A stretch of 64,000 bases of DNA, from assembly GCF_031432975.1 (NCBI RefSeq), contig NZ_CP133838.1, positions 1,054,001 to 1,118,000 of the forward strand, read 5' to 3'. Below, piece after piece: positions 1 through 9,327 of the stretch. The translations under genes were made by a program, and so were the position numbers. The notes below the pieces were generated by a model. The model saw nothing but the letters and a program-made list of their open reading frames with translations, did no database searches and was not told where the DNA came from. The stretch comes from Buttiauxella selenatireducens (GTDB lineage Bacteria > Pseudomonadota > Gammaproteobacteria > Enterobacterales > Enterobacteriaceae). Positions within the stretch are counted from its first letter, which is position 1. Each line of letters opens with the position of its first letter.

Positions 1-332
1 CCTTAACGGATTTTTAAGTATTAAGGGTGTACCTGAATGTACGGTAAATTAGGTGGTAGATTAAATTAACTTATTCAGTTAATAGAATGTTAATATTAAT
101 GAGGTGTTTTATTACAATGAATACAAAATACATCAAATTAATAACTAATATTAATGCCCATCACTATTTTTCATTTTCTGATATTTATGTATAACCTCTT
201 TCTGTAAAGTCAATAAATAATGAGAAGCACATCAAGTATTTTTAACGGTGACTCCTGAATAATGTGTTGGAATTTAAGCGCCAAATTATGATGTTGGAGT
301 TTTTTTTTAAACTTATCATTTAGGAAGATTCT
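1..332. other. AT-rich leader region, no gene seen
   Basis: This stretch upstream of cobA is strongly AT-rich and holds no convincing open reading frame or structured RNA. It probably contains the promoter of the cobA-cobD-dehydrogenase group, but I could not single out a -35/-10 pair. The gene to the left lies outside the window. Confidence 0.5.
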
Positions 333-1106
333 ATGAATGAAGGGAAAGTCTGGCTTGTTGGTGCTGGCCCCGGTGATGTTTCTTTAATTACCGTAAAAGG
401 GTTATATGCGATTCGTCACGCAGAAGTGATTGTTTACGACCGTTTGGTTAACCCTGAACTATTAAGACAGGCTCCCGAAGACTGTCTCATGATTAACGTT
501 GGGAAGAACCCTAATCACCACCCGATTCCCCAGGACGAAATTAATGCCATCCTGGTGGAATATGCCCGGCAGAACAAACAGGTTGTCCGTCTAAAAGGCG
601 GTGACCCTTATGTTTTTGGTCGTGGTGCTGAAGAAGTGGAACAATTGGCAAAAGAGGGGCTGGCATTCGAGGTTGTACCGGGTATCAGTTCCGCTATTGG
701 TGGCCTGGTTTACGCGGGGATCCCGGTGACGCACCGCGATTACGCCTCCAGCTTCCATGTTATTACCGGACACATGTGTCAGGGTAATGACCCGCAAAAC
801 TGGCATGCTTTTGCGCAGCTCGACGGGACGCTGGTTATCCTGATGGGCATGACCCGGCTGGTAGAAATATGCCAGCAATTAATGGCCGGCGGAAAGTCTG
901 CGGATACGCCAGCCGCCGTGGTGATGTATGCCAGCCAGACGCGCCAGCAGGTTGCGCGAGGAACGCTTGCCACGATTCACCTCGAAGTCGAGCGCCAACA
1001 ACTTCATGCCCCCGCACTGATCGTTATTGGTGACGTTGTGAATCTGCATGATGTACTGGCATTTTCGGCTACCCAGCTAGAAATTGACCAGGAATTTGTC
1101 TGCTAA
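333..1106 (+). CDS. cobA: uroporphyrinogen-III C-methyltransferase (SUMT)
   Basis: This is the SAM-dependent enzyme that methylates uroporphyrinogen III at C2 and C7 to give precorrin-2, the branch point to siroheme and cobalamin. The 257-residue protein carries both SUMT signatures: GAGPGD at residues 10-15 and KGGDPYVFGRG at 88-98. The length fits a single-domain SUMT, without the dehydrogenase half found in CysG. The start has an AGGA Shine-Dalgarno about 7 bases upstream. It is followed by cobD and a separate precorrin-2 dehydrogenase, so this locus supplies the upper part of the pathway in split form. Confidence 0.95.
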   Translation: MNEGKVWLVGAGPGDVSLITVKGLYAIRHAEVIVYDRLVNPELLRQAPEDCLMINVGKNPNHHPIPQDEINAILVEYARQNKQVVRLKGGDPYVFGRGAEEVEQLAKEGLAFEVVPGISSAIGGLVYAGIPVTHRDYASSFHVITGHMCQGNDPQNWHAFAQLDGTLVILMGMTRLVEICQQLMAGGKSADTPAAVVMYASQTRQQVARGTLATIHLEVERQQLHAPALIVIGDVVNLHDVLAFSATQLEIDQEFVC

Positions 1107-1133
1107 TGCGCGGGTTTTCTGTGAGGCAGACCC

Positions 1134-2207
1134 ATGAGTGAACATGGCGGGAACAGTGTCGAAGTCGCACAACAACTCAGTATTGCCCCAGAATCCCTGC
1201 TGGATTTCAGCGCAAATATCAATCCTCTGGGTTTATCAGAGCGCGTCAAATCGCTGATTACCTCTCATCTGGATGTTATTGAGCGCTATCCGGATATTGA
1301 ATATCGCCATCTTCATCAGGCGCTGGCAATGGCTAATCAGTGTGATGTTGAGCAGGTGATTGCTGGAAACGGCGCCACGGAGCTGATTTATGGCCTGGTG
1401 CGGGCGTTATCGCCACGTCGCGCAATGCTTCTGGTGCCCGGTTTTGCTGAATATCGCCGGGCACTGGTGCAGCATGGCTGCGAGGTGATTGAATATCGGT
1501 TAAATGAGGAGCAGGGCTTCCAGCCGGACAGACAACTCCTCGAAGCCGTTCGTCAACGAAGGCCCGACTGTCTATTTATTGCCACGCCGAATAACCCAAC
1601 AGGATTGATGCCTGAACCTCAGCTGTTAATCGAACTGGCGGAATTGTGTGAAACGCTCCAGATAGCGCTGATAGTGGATGAAGCTTTTATTGATTTTCTT
1701 CCCCATGGATCAAGCCTGGCCTTACGTTTGACGCACTCGCGTTATCTCTATCTGCTGCGTTCGCTGACCAAATTTTTTGCCATCCCAGGTCTTCGTCTGG
1801 GCTATTTGCTCAGTGGTAACAGGGCGAGAATCCGTCAGCTGAAAAATAACCGCGAGCCCTGGTCGGTCAATGCACTCTCGTCACTCGTCGGCCAGTACCT
1901 GCTCAATGATGACGATTACATTAATGTCAGCCATAAGTATATTGCCCGGCAGCGGGATTATTTATGGCAGGCCCTGAGCCAGTTTGCGTCGTTGCTGGTC
2001 TGGAAACCGACCGCCAACTACCTGTTTTTCAAATGCATCAAAAAAGATATTGATCTGAAAGCCGCGCTGTTAGCGCATCGTATTCTGATTCGCCACTGTG
2101 AAAATTATCCCGGTCTTGATAGCCGTTACTATCGGGTGGCAGTGCGTACGGAAGATGAAAACAGGACGTTGATTCAGGCGTTAACCCAGATATTAACGCG
2201 TGACTGA
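1134..2207 (+). CDS. cobD: threonine-phosphate decarboxylase
   Basis: A PLP enzyme that decarboxylates L-threonine O-3-phosphate to (R)-1-amino-2-propanol phosphate, the linker that CbiB attaches to the corrin ring. The 357-residue protein is a class I/II aminotransferase fold: DFSANINPLG near residue 24, the PLP aspartate in DEAFIDF at 182-188, and the Schiff-base lysine K213 in SLTKFFAIPGLRLGY. A GAGG Shine-Dalgarno precedes the start. It works with PduX (threonine kinase), encoded convergently just downstream. Confidence 0.93.
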   Translation: MSEHGGNSVEVAQQLSIAPESLLDFSANINPLGLSERVKSLITSHLDVIERYPDIEYRHLHQALAMANQCDVEQVIAGNGATELIYGLVRALSPRRAMLLVPGFAEYRRALVQHGCEVIEYRLNEEQGFQPDRQLLEAVRQRRPDCLFIATPNNPTGLMPEPQLLIELAELCETLQIALIVDEAFIDFLPHGSSLALRLTHSRYLYLLRSLTKFFAIPGLRLGYLLSGNRARIRQLKNNREPWSVNALSSLVGQYLLNDDDYINVSHKYIARQRDYLWQALSQFASLLVWKPTANYLFFKCIKKDIDLKAALLAHRILIRHCENYPGLDSRYYRVAVRTEDENRTLIQALTQILTRD

Positions 2208-2254
2208 CACTATCCGCCGGGCACACTTACCCCCCAACTCACACCCACGCCACG

Positions 2255-2896
2255 ATGGACTACTTTCCACTATTTTGTGATCTGAAAGGCAAGCGCTGTT
2301 TGATTGTTGGCGGCGGCCAGGTTGCCACGCATAAAGCCCGTGGCCTGTTGCTGGCGGGGGCGACGTTGCGCCTGGTCGCACCGTCGATCACTTCTGAGCT
2401 CGAGCTGCTTTGTGCAGAACACGATATCGAGTGGCTACCCGTTCCATTGATAAAACAGCATCTTACGGGGTGTTGGCTGGCGATCGCGGCAACCAATGAC
2501 GCTGCGGCTAATCGCCTGGTCAGTCAATGGGCAACGGCTGAACAGAAGTTCTGTAATTGTGTAGATGACCCTTCGTGCGCATCATTTATTACCCCTGCCA
2601 TTATCGATTGCTCTCCGGTGATCATTGCCGTGAGTTGTGGGGGGCATGCGCCGGTTTACAGCAAAATCCTCAAACAACATCTGTCTGAGCAACTTCCTGC
2701 TGGTATGCGTGAGATGGTGTTACTGGCGGGCGTGTTGCGGGAGCGGGTAAATCAATCTTGTGATAGCCGCGAGAGAAAACGGGCATTCTGGACGATGTTT
2801 TTTCATCATGCGCCTCTGCGGCAAGCCGTGTCAGAGAACAATACTGATGAAATTCACCAACAGGTGGAGAGCCTTTTCCAGAACGCTCTTTTTTAA
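2255..2896 (+). CDS. stand-alone precorrin-2 dehydrogenase (CysG N-terminal-like)
   Basis: It matches the N-terminal half of CysG, which oxidises precorrin-2 to sirohydrochlorin with NAD and can insert metal. The dinucleotide-binding loop is LIVGGGQVATHKAR near residue 16, and the catalytic aspartate (CysG D104) is kept in NCVDDP at 101-106. The residue equivalent to the phosphorylated Ser128 of Salmonella CysG is Cys (VSCGG). The 213-residue length is that of the module alone. The start aligns with CysG Met1, but no Shine-Dalgarno is visible. It ends 6 bases from the convergent pduX stop. With CbiK as cobaltochelatase it may serve the cobalamin branch. Confidence 0.88.
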   Translation: MDYFPLFCDLKGKRCLIVGGGQVATHKARGLLLAGATLRLVAPSITSELELLCAEHDIEWLPVPLIKQHLTGCWLAIAATNDAAANRLVSQWATAEQKFCNCVDDPSCASFITPAIIDCSPVIIAVSCGGHAPVYSKILKQHLSEQLPAGMREMVLLAGVLRERVNQSCDSRERKRAFWTMFFHHAPLRQAVSENNTDEIHQQVESLFQNALF

Positions 2897-2902
2897 CCGT
2901 CG

Positions 2903-3769
2903 CTACTGTAAGGTCGCGCCGCCCTCGACCATCTTCAGCAAGTGATGCACCGGCCAGTGTTGGTTTAAGCGTGATTCCGTCAATAACCCTTTCACAAGGT
3001 CAACGTCATGTTTATTGCGGTCCAGCAGTAACCCCACCACGCTTCCACTGTGAGCAACATTGATACCGTAGAGATCGCACTTTTCTACCAGCGATAACAA
3101 AGACTTAAACTCGGGTTTGGGCAGAATATTCTGGCTCGCCTGCGCGCTAAGCGTTGCGCCTTCGCCCATCAGTCGCGGATTGTTCTGCTCACAGGCTTGC
3201 TGAATTTTTCCCCAGGCGCTCTCCAGTGCGGTGACATGCCTTTGCAGCAAGGTGTTTCTCTCCATGCGGTGATAATCTGCCGTACGCAACGTTAATGGGC
3301 TTTCTAGCACCAGCAGATCCAGCTCCGGTTGCGGGTGACAGGCAATCCGCGTCGTCCCTTTGTTATGATCGAACAACGACAGGCTGCGAAAAATAGTGCT
3401 GTCGGTGGGTTCGAGCGAAACACACAACGCCGCCAGCGCCTCTTCACCGAGTTCATGACCTAAATAATGGGCGGTGGCGAGCGCCGTGGCGGCAATATCC
3501 GCGGTGCTACTGGCCATCCCTTTGGCTACCGGAATAGTAGAGTGACGCTCAATACGAATTTCACGGCTCAGATCTGCCGGATAGTGCCAGTGAGAAAGAA
3601 GCTGTTTCACCATGGCGCGTGAGAGAGGAAGTTCATTCTCCAGCGGGGCACCTGCGGTGACTTCAACGGTGCTGTACCAGTCCACAGGACAAGACACCAG
3701 CTTTTCGCTGCCGAGGATCCACCCCTGGATAAGTTCGCCGCAGGATGCGGGGCATTGGGCTATTGCCAC
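2903..3769 (-). CDS. pduX: L-threonine kinase (GHMP kinase family)
   Basis: PduX phosphorylates L-threonine to threonine phosphate, the CobD substrate. The protein begins VAIAQCPASCGELIQGW, close to Salmonella PduX, and has the GHMP ATP loop IPVAKGMASSTADIAATA. I choose the GTG at 3767-3769 because GAGG lies about 8 bases upstream and it fits the family N-terminus (289 residues). The frame stays open to a TTG at 3820, which would add 17 residues encoded mostly by a palindromic repeat. It is convergent with the dehydrogenase gene and divergent from the cbi operon. The gene is better known from pdu clusters; here it sits with cobalamin genes. Confidence 0.92.
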   Translation of the reverse strand: MAIAQCPASCGELIQGWILGSEKLVSCPVDWYSTVEVTAGAPLENELPLSRAMVKQLLSHWHYPADLSREIRIERHSTIPVAKGMASSTADIAATALATAHYLGHELGEEALAALCVSLEPTDSTIFRSLSLFDHNKGTTRIACHPQPELDLLVLESPLTLRTADYHRMERNTLLQRHVTALESAWGKIQQACEQNNPRLMGEGATLSAQASQNILPKPEFKSLLSLVEKCDLYGINVAHSGSVVGLLLDRNKHDVDLVKGLLTESRLNQHWPVHHLLKMVEGGATLQ

Positions 3770-3784
3770 GTTCACCACCTCGTT

Positions 3785-3840
3785 TATCCCCTCATACTTC
3801 GAGTTGTCGCCTTGCTGCAACTCGAAGTATGAAGGGGATA
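3785..3840. repeat. short ERIC-derived palindrome at the pduX 5' end
   Basis: A 56-bp near-perfect inverted repeat: arms built on TCATACTTCGAGTTG and its complement, with TATCCCC and GGGGATA ends. The ends resemble those of the 127-bp ERIC at 58611-58737 with the centre missing. It lies 16 bp upstream of the chosen pduX start and would form a hairpin in its leader. Confidence 0.75.
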
Positions 3841-4250
3841 GTTAATTAGAATTTGCGCGATAGTGACACGGCACTAAATGGCTTTTATTGATTTGTCACA
3901 ATATAGTTTTATCCACTGGTTTAGCAATAAAAATAAATATCACACTGAATGCAGAATATGTGTTACCGACAGGGCGTATTTGTTATTTGATTTATTATCA
4001 TGTTATTGTGATTTATTTTCATGAAGTTATTGGCGTATTTACTGCAACTATTTTGACGTTTAAAAATGAGAGAAAAGAGTGTTTTGTTATTGCATGAACA
4101 AAAAGGGTATTAATTGTGGAGTGTGTCAAAGTAAGTGAATTTAATTGGTCTGATAAATTGTCGTAGCGCAAGAATTTAATTCGTTAGTGGCTATAACCTG
4201 TGTCGAGTTTTTATTTGGTGATGTTCTGAAGCGTTTTTAAATTATGTCTC
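3841..4250. other. AT-rich divergent promoter region between pduX and the cbi operon
   Basis: About 410 bases with no credible gene. A 69-codon frame at 3888-4097 has neither a ribosome site nor recognisable content. Promoters for pduX and for the riboswitch leader should lie here, but I could not assign hexamers. Confidence 0.4.
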
Positions 4251-4311
4251 TATACCCGTCATCCTTCAAGTTGCAGGGGGGTTGGCTGCAACTCGAATGA
4301 TAAAGGGTATA
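4251..4311. repeat. second short ERIC-derived palindrome
   Basis: A 61-bp imperfect inverted repeat running from TATACCCGTCATCCTTCAAG to the complementary end AAAGGGTATA. Its ends are those of ERIC, and its core is shortened. It lies just upstream of the cobalamin riboswitch. The two mini-elements bracket the pduX-cbi intergenic region. Confidence 0.75.
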
Positions 4312-4359
4312 TGTATGAAGACGCGTGAATTAATTCCATGCGCGACTAACTGTAATGCT

Positions 4360-4512
4360 AACTGATATACCACCTTGTGTGGTTGGGAAGGGGGTTTAAA
4401 TCCCCCGCAGCCCCCGCTGCTGTGATGCTGACGAACCCGTAATGCCACTGATCGCAAGATTGGGAAGGGCGGGTGAGAGTGACGCTAAGCCAGAAGACCA
4501 GTCTGTTAGCCA
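4360..4512 (+). promoter_or_regulatory. cobalamin riboswitch ahead of cbiA
   Basis: The leader has the conserved parts of an adenosylcobalamin riboswitch: a G-rich hairpin around GGGAAGGGGG at 4384-4393, the GCAGCCCCCGCTGC core near 4406, a second GGGAAGGGCGGG block near 4462, and a B12 box GCTAAGCCAGAAGACC ending near 4499. A further GGTCGAAAGACC hairpin near 4556 lies between it and the cbiA start at 4617. In this family, ligand binding in the leader lowers expression of the downstream operon. The exact edges are approximate. Confidence 0.9.
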
Positions 4513-4616
4513 AAAACAACAACTTCGGTGGGAAGTGGGTTGCTCAGATGCGTCTGGTCGAAAGACCGGGTAACCGCACTTCCTGACAGCCCGACCACCC
4601 TGAACAGGATTGGGGT

Positions 4617-5996
4617 ATGGCAGTCAGGAAACGGACATTCATTCTTGCAGGCACCTCCAGCGGATGTGGAAAAACCACGGTCACGCTGGGTTTGCTTAGC
4701 CTCCTCAAACAGCGCGGATTGCGCGTTCAGCCTTGCAAAGTGGGGCCTGACTACCTTGATACCGGCTGGCATCGCGCCGTGACCGGCACATGTTCCCTGA
4801 ATCTTGACCGCTTTATGTTGCCCGTCTTCACGTTAAATGCCCTGTTTGCTGAGCGTATGCAGCATGCGGATATTGCGGTGATTGAAGGCGTGATGGGGCT
4901 GTTCGATGGCTATGGCACCGATCCTGATTATTGCAGCACGGCGGGGATGGCAAAGCAGCTTAACTGCCCGGTCATTCTGCTGGTCGACGGAAAAGCCGTC
5001 TCGACCTCGATTGCCGCGACCGTCATGGGGTTTCAACGTTTTGATCCTGCGTTGCCGCTGGCGGGTGTGATAGTCAACCGCGTCAATAGCGAAAGCCATT
5101 ATCAGCTACTGAAAAGCGCGATTGAGCGCTACTGCAACGTGCCTGTATTGGGCTACGTTCCCCGCGTGGAAGGGGTTTCGCTACCGGAAAGGCATCTGGG
5201 GCTGGTGACCGCACGCGAGTCCGTCGTCAATTCGCAACCATGGACAGACTTCGCCAACGTGCTGGAAAACACGCTGGATATTGACCAACTGCTGGCACTG
5301 AGCGTCTGCGATGCGCTCCCTTCAGGAGCGTGGCCCGAATTACCGTCTGCAGATTGCGGCAAAGGATTAACGCTGGCACTGGCGGATGACGAGGCGTTTA
5401 ACTTCTACTACGCCGACAATATTGCCCTTCTTGAACGCGCAGGCGTGCGCATCGTGCGCTTCAGCCCCCTGCATGACAGCCAGTTGCCGGAGTGCCAGAT
5501 GATCTGGTTCGGTGGCGGCTACCCGGAACTCTACGCGCAAAAGTTGTCCGCAAATCATGCCATGCGCGCGCAAATCCTTGCCGCCCATCAACAGGGCGTG
5601 GCGATTTATGGCGAATGCGGCGGGTTGATGTACCTCGGAAGCTCACTACAAGACAGCCACGGCGTGACTTATCCGATGGTCGACGCCATCCCCGGCCATA
5701 GCGCGATGGGCAAAAAGCTAACCCGCTTTGGCTACTGCGAAAGCCGCGCGCTGGTGCCAACGTTGCTGGCCGACGCAGGCGAAACGCTGCGGGGCCACGA
5801 GTTTCATTATTCAGATTTTACGCCGGAAACTCCGGCGGTCATGGCGAGCAGTAAAACCCGCGACGGCGCGGTTCTTCAGACGTGGTCGGGCGGCTGGCAG
5901 GTGGGGAATACCTTCGCCAGCTACCTGCATATTCATTTTGCCCAGCGTCCCACTCTGCTTAATCGCTGGATCTGCGCGGCCAGGAGGGCGAGATGA
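4617..5996 (+). CDS. cbiA: cobyrinate a,c-diamide synthase
   Basis: CbiA uses ATP and glutamine to amidate the a and c carboxylates of cobyrinic acid. The 459-residue protein has a P-loop AGTSSGCGKTT at 11-21 and a class I glutamine amidotransferase domain with nucleophile C334 in GECGGLMYLG. It closely follows Salmonella CbiA along its full length. It is the first gene of the operon behind the riboswitch, and its stop overlaps the cbiB start as ATGA. Confidence 0.96.
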   Translation: MAVRKRTFILAGTSSGCGKTTVTLGLLSLLKQRGLRVQPCKVGPDYLDTGWHRAVTGTCSLNLDRFMLPVFTLNALFAERMQHADIAVIEGVMGLFDGYGTDPDYCSTAGMAKQLNCPVILLVDGKAVSTSIAATVMGFQRFDPALPLAGVIVNRVNSESHYQLLKSAIERYCNVPVLGYVPRVEGVSLPERHLGLVTARESVVNSQPWTDFANVLENTLDIDQLLALSVCDALPSGAWPELPSADCGKGLTLALADDEAFNFYYADNIALLERAGVRIVRFSPLHDSQLPECQMIWFGGGYPELYAQKLSANHAMRAQILAAHQQGVAIYGECGGLMYLGSSLQDSHGVTYPMVDAIPGHSAMGKKLTRFGYCESRALVPTLLADAGETLRGHEFHYSDFTPETPAVMASSKTRDGAVLQTWSGGWQVGNTFASYLHIHFAQRPTLLNRWICAARRAR

Positions 5997-6952
5997 CTCT
6001 ACTGGCCTGGGCGGTGGCGTGGATTCTGGATTATCTGCTGGGCGATCCTCACCACTGGCCGCACCCGGTGCGCTGGATTGGCGCGCTGATTACCTTTGTA
6101 CAACGACTCGTCAGACGTTGCTGTCGCAGCGAAACCGCCTTGTCCATCGGAGGCGGTTTGATGTGGCTAAGCGTCGTAGGGATCACGTGGGGCGTGGCGT
6201 GGGGGCTGCTGCATATTGCCAATGCCATTCACCCAGCTTTCGGATGGATTGTCGAAGTCTGGATGATTTTCACGGTGCTTGCCGCCCGCAGTCTGGATGA
6301 CGCCGCGCGTGACGTAGAGCAGCCGTTACGTGCGGGCAACCTCGAAGAAAGCCGCAAAAAACTCGCCTGGATAGTCGGGCGGGACACTTCTCAACTGCAC
6401 ATGCCGCAAATCAATCGTGCCGTGGTGGAAACCGTCGCGGAGAACACCGTGGATGGCGTGATTGCGCCGCTGTTTTTTCTGCTGCTGGGCGGAGCGCCAC
6501 TGGCGATGGCCTATAAAGCCGTCAATACGCTGGATTCGATGGTGGGCTACAAACACGAAAAATACCGCGCGATTGGCAAAGTCAGTGCGCGAATGGACGA
6601 CCTTGCCAACTTCATTCCGGCGCGTATCAGCTGGTTGTTACTGAGCCTTGCCGCGTGGCTGTGCCGAAAAAATGCCGTGGACGCGCTGCGTATTGGTTGG
6701 CGCGATCGCTATAACCACAGCAGCCCCAACTGCGGTTGGTCTGAGGCCACGGTGGCGGGGGCGTTAGGTATTCGTCTGGGCGGGCCGAATGAATACTTTG
6801 GGCAACGGATTGACAAACCCTGGCTCGGGGACGCTTCCCGCGAGATAGCCGTTGACGATATTTCAGGAACGATTCAATTGATGTGGGTGGCTTCCACGTT
6901 GGCGCTGATGCTGTTTGCGCTGGTGCGGATTATCTGGTCTGGGGCTTTCTGA
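5993..6952 (+). CDS. cbiB: adenosylcobinamide-phosphate synthase (membrane)
   Basis: CbiB joins aminopropanol phosphate (made by PduX and CobD) to adenosylcobyric acid. The 319-residue protein starts LLAWAVAWILDYLLGDPHHW, the family N-terminus, and has several hydrophobic segments plus the conserved NTVDGVIAPLFF and NTLDSMVGYK motifs. It overlaps cbiA by 4 bases. Confidence 0.95.
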   Translation: MTLLAWAVAWILDYLLGDPHHWPHPVRWIGALITFVQRLVRRCCRSETALSIGGGLMWLSVVGITWGVAWGLLHIANAIHPAFGWIVEVWMIFTVLAARSLDDAARDVEQPLRAGNLEESRKKLAWIVGRDTSQLHMPQINRAVVETVAENTVDGVIAPLFFLLLGGAPLAMAYKAVNTLDSMVGYKHEKYRAIGKVSARMDDLANFIPARISWLLLSLAAWLCRKNAVDALRIGWRDRYNHSSPNCGWSEATVAGALGIRLGGPNEYFGQRIDKPWLGDASREIAVDDISGTIQLMWVASTLALMLFALVRIIWSGAF

Positions 6953-6962
6953 GGGCAATATG

Positions 6963-7592
6963 ATGAATTACATACAACAACCACAAGCGATTGAAACCAA
7001 GAGTTTCGAGATTATCGGCGAGATCGTGCGGGAAACCCGGCCGGAATACCGTTTTGCCAGTGAGCTGCATGAAGCGGTGATTAAAAGGGTCATCCATACC
7101 ACGGCAGATTTCGACTGGCTGGATATCTTATGGTTTTCCGAGCATGCGCTCGACAGCCTGTGCGCCGCGTTGCGCAGTGGCTGCACGGTTTATACGGACA
7201 CCACCATGGCGCTCTCCGGGATCAATAAATCGCTGTTGGCCAGTTTCGGTGGCGAGTGCCGTTGCTATATCAGCGATCCCCACGTTGTGCGCCAGGCGAA
7301 AGAGCATGGGATAACGCGTTCCATGGCGGCGGTGGATCTGGCGCTGGAAGACGAAGGCGAGAAGGTCTTTGTTTTTGGTAACGCGCCAACCGCGCTGTTC
7401 CGCTTGCTGGAAAAGGACACCCCGGTTCGCGGCGTGGTTGGCGTTCCGGTGGGGTTCGTCGGTGCGGAGGAATCAAAAGAGGCGCTCACGACCAGCCATC
7501 TGCCAGCCATTGCGGCGCGCGGGCGCAAGGGGGGAAGCAACGTCGCGGCCGCCATCGTCAACGCCATGCTGTACCACATGCGGGAGGCGTGA
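6963..7592 (+). CDS. cbiC: cobalt-precorrin-8 methylmutase
   Basis: CbiC moves the C11 methyl to C12, giving cobyrinic acid. The protein has the family motifs HTTADFDW and [12 protein letters not shown], and the GVPVGFVGA and [11 protein letters not shown] segments. An earlier in-frame start at 6915 lies inside cbiB. The second of two tandem ATGs, at 6963, best matches the Salmonella start MHYIQQPQ and has GAGG about 8 bases upstream. It would be 209 residues. Confidence 0.95.
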   Translation: MNYIQQPQAIETKSFEIIGEIVRETRPEYRFASELHEAVIKRVIHTTADFDWLDILWFSEHALDSLCAALRSGCTVYTDTTMALSGINKSLLASFGGECRCYISDPHVVRQAKEHGITRSMAAVDLALEDEGEKVFVFGNAPTALFRLLEKDTPVRGVVGVPVGFVGAEESKEALTTSHLPAIAARGRKGGSNVAAAIVNAMLYHMREA

Positions 7593-8728
7593 TGAGCGAC
7601 TCCTTCGATGCGCCGGTATGGCATAACGGCAAAGCGTTACGCAAAGGATATACCACCGGCTCCTGCGCGACGGCGGCAGCAAAAGTTGCGGCGTTGATGG
7701 TCCTGCGCCAGCACCTGATTCATCAGGTTTCTATTACTACGCCTTCCGGCGTGGCGCTGTGTCTGAATGTTGAATCGCCGCAAATCGAAGGGCAGCAAGC
7801 CCTTGCCGCCATCCGTAAAGACGGGGGTGATGATATTGACGCCACGCACGGCATGCTGATTTTCGCCCGAGTCGCGCTGAATGATTCTGGTCAGATAACC
7901 CTTTGCGGTGGCGAAGGTGTAGGAAAAGTCACGCGCAAAGGTATCGGCCTGCCGGTCGGAAGCGCTGCTATCAACCGGACACCGCGCCAGACGATCGAGT
8001 CAGCCGTACGTGAGGTGATTGGGCCATCGCGTGGCGCGAGTGTGGAGATCTTCGCCCCCGAAGGGGAGATTCGGGCACAAAAAACCTATAACGCTCGGCT
8101 GGGCGTGATCGGTGGCATCTCTATCATCGGCACCACGGGCATTGTGACCCCGATGTCAGAAGAGAGCTGGAAGCGTTCGCTGGCGCTGGAACTGGAGTTG
8201 AAGCGCGCAGCTGGGCTGGATCGCATCGTGATGGTGCCAGGGAATCATGGCGAACGTTTTGTACGCGAGCGGCTTGGGGTGGATAGCCAGTCCATCGTCA
8301 CCATGAGCAACTTTGTGGGTTACATGATTTCGGAAGCGGTGCGCCTGGGATTCCGCCACATCGTGTTGGTCGGGCATCCGGGGAAACTTATCAAGGTCGC
8401 CGCCGGGATATTTCATACCCATAGCCATATTGCCGACGCCCGCATGGAAACGCTGGTCGCGCACCTGGCCCTGCTTCACGCGCCTTACGAATTACTCACC
8501 GCCGTCAGCCAATGCGACACCACCGAGGCGGCGCAAGAGCACATCGACGCCTGGGGTTTTCAGCACATCTATAACCACCTTGCCGAACGCATTTGTCTGC
8601 GTGTTGCCCAGACGTTGCGCTTTACCAACCATCCGCCAGTTTGTGATGCCGTGATGTTCTCTTTTGATAATCAACTGCTGGGCAGCAATCGCCCGTTGCA
8701 GAACATCGCGGAGGAATTGCAATGCTGA
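7592..8728 (+). CDS. cbiD: cobalt-precorrin-5B C1-methyltransferase
   Basis: CbiD methylates C1 of the cobalt corrin after CbiG has opened the delta-lactone. It has the typical [17 protein letters not shown] start, [11 protein letters not shown], and the GNHGERF and [12 protein letters not shown] motifs. The ATG at 7592 overlaps the cbiC stop by 1 base and has GGAGG upstream; the GTG one codon earlier is less likely. The gene is intact at 378 residues, although its presumed substrate supplier cbiG is missing from the operon. Confidence 0.95.
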   Translation: MSDSFDAPVWHNGKALRKGYTTGSCATAAAKVAALMVLRQHLIHQVSITTPSGVALCLNVESPQIEGQQALAAIRKDGGDDIDATHGMLIFARVALNDSGQITLCGGEGVGKVTRKGIGLPVGSAAINRTPRQTIESAVREVIGPSRGASVEIFAPEGEIRAQKTYNARLGVIGGISIIGTTGIVTPMSEESWKRSLALELELKRAAGLDRIVMVPGNHGERFVRERLGVDSQSIVTMSNFVGYMISEAVRLGFRHIVLVGHPGKLIKVAAGIFHTHSHIADARMETLVAHLALLHAPYELLTAVSQCDTTEAAQEHIDAWGFQHIYNHLAERICLRVAQTLRFTNHPPVCDAVMFSFDNQLLGSNRPLQNIAEELQC

Positions 8729-9327
8729 CGGTTGTGGGGATGGGGCCTGCGGGCCTGCATCTGATGACGCCCGTTGCAAGCCGGGCTGTCGCTGAAGCTG
8801 AGTTTCTGGTCGGCGGGAAGCGCCATCTGGCGCAGTTCCCTGATTTCTGCGGTGAAACGCGTGAACTTGACGCCGATATCCCCGGTTTACTCGACTGGAT
8901 TGAACGCCGGTTATCGCACCGTGTGGTGGTGTTGGCTTCCGGCGATCCGCTGTTTTATGGCATTGGCACCCGGTTGGTCGCGCATTTCGGTATTGAGCGC
9001 GTGCAGGTGATCCCTGGGATCAGTGCGGTGCAATACCTGTGCGCCAAAACCGGCATTGATATGAATGATATTTGGTTGACCAGCAGCCACGGCAGAACTG
9101 TCGATTTCGATGCGCTGATTCGCCAGCACAAAGTGGCGATGGTGACAGATAAATGGTGTGGCCCACGAGAAATAGCCGCTGAGCTTAACGCCCGAGGGGC
9201 CGGGCAACGCTGGCTGGTGATCGGTGAAAACCTGGCGATGGAAAATGAACGCATCCACCGGCTCCGCGCCTGTGATGTCCGAGCTGAGTACGACATGAAT
9301 GTCCTGGTGATCCTCAATGAAAGATGA
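8722..9327 (+). CDS. cbiE: cobalt-precorrin-7 C5-methyltransferase
   Basis: A SAM-dependent tetrapyrrole methylase that acts with CbiT on precorrin-6B-type intermediates. It shows [13 protein letters not shown] at the N-terminus and [12 protein letters not shown] in the middle, the two family signatures. It is 201 residues, with starts and stops overlapping cbiD and cbiT. Confidence 0.94.
   Translation: MLTVVGMGPAGLHLMTPVASRAVAEAEFLVGGKRHLAQFPDFCGETRELDADIPGLLDWIERRLSHRVVVLASGDPLFYGIGTRLVAHFGIERVQVIPGISAVQYLCAKTGIDMNDIWLTSSHGRTVDFDALIRQHKVAMVTDKWCGPREIAAELNARGAGQRWLVIGENLAMENERIHRLRACDVRAEYDMNVLVILNER

Noticed and set aside
3888-4097. 69-codon open frame in the pduX-cbiA gap
   Set aside because: AT-rich, no ribosome site, low-complexity hydrophobic content and no family resemblance; more likely chance.
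4266-4457. Open frame on the minus strand across the riboswitch
   Set aside because: It is the complement of a structured RNA and a palindromic repeat; no coding support.
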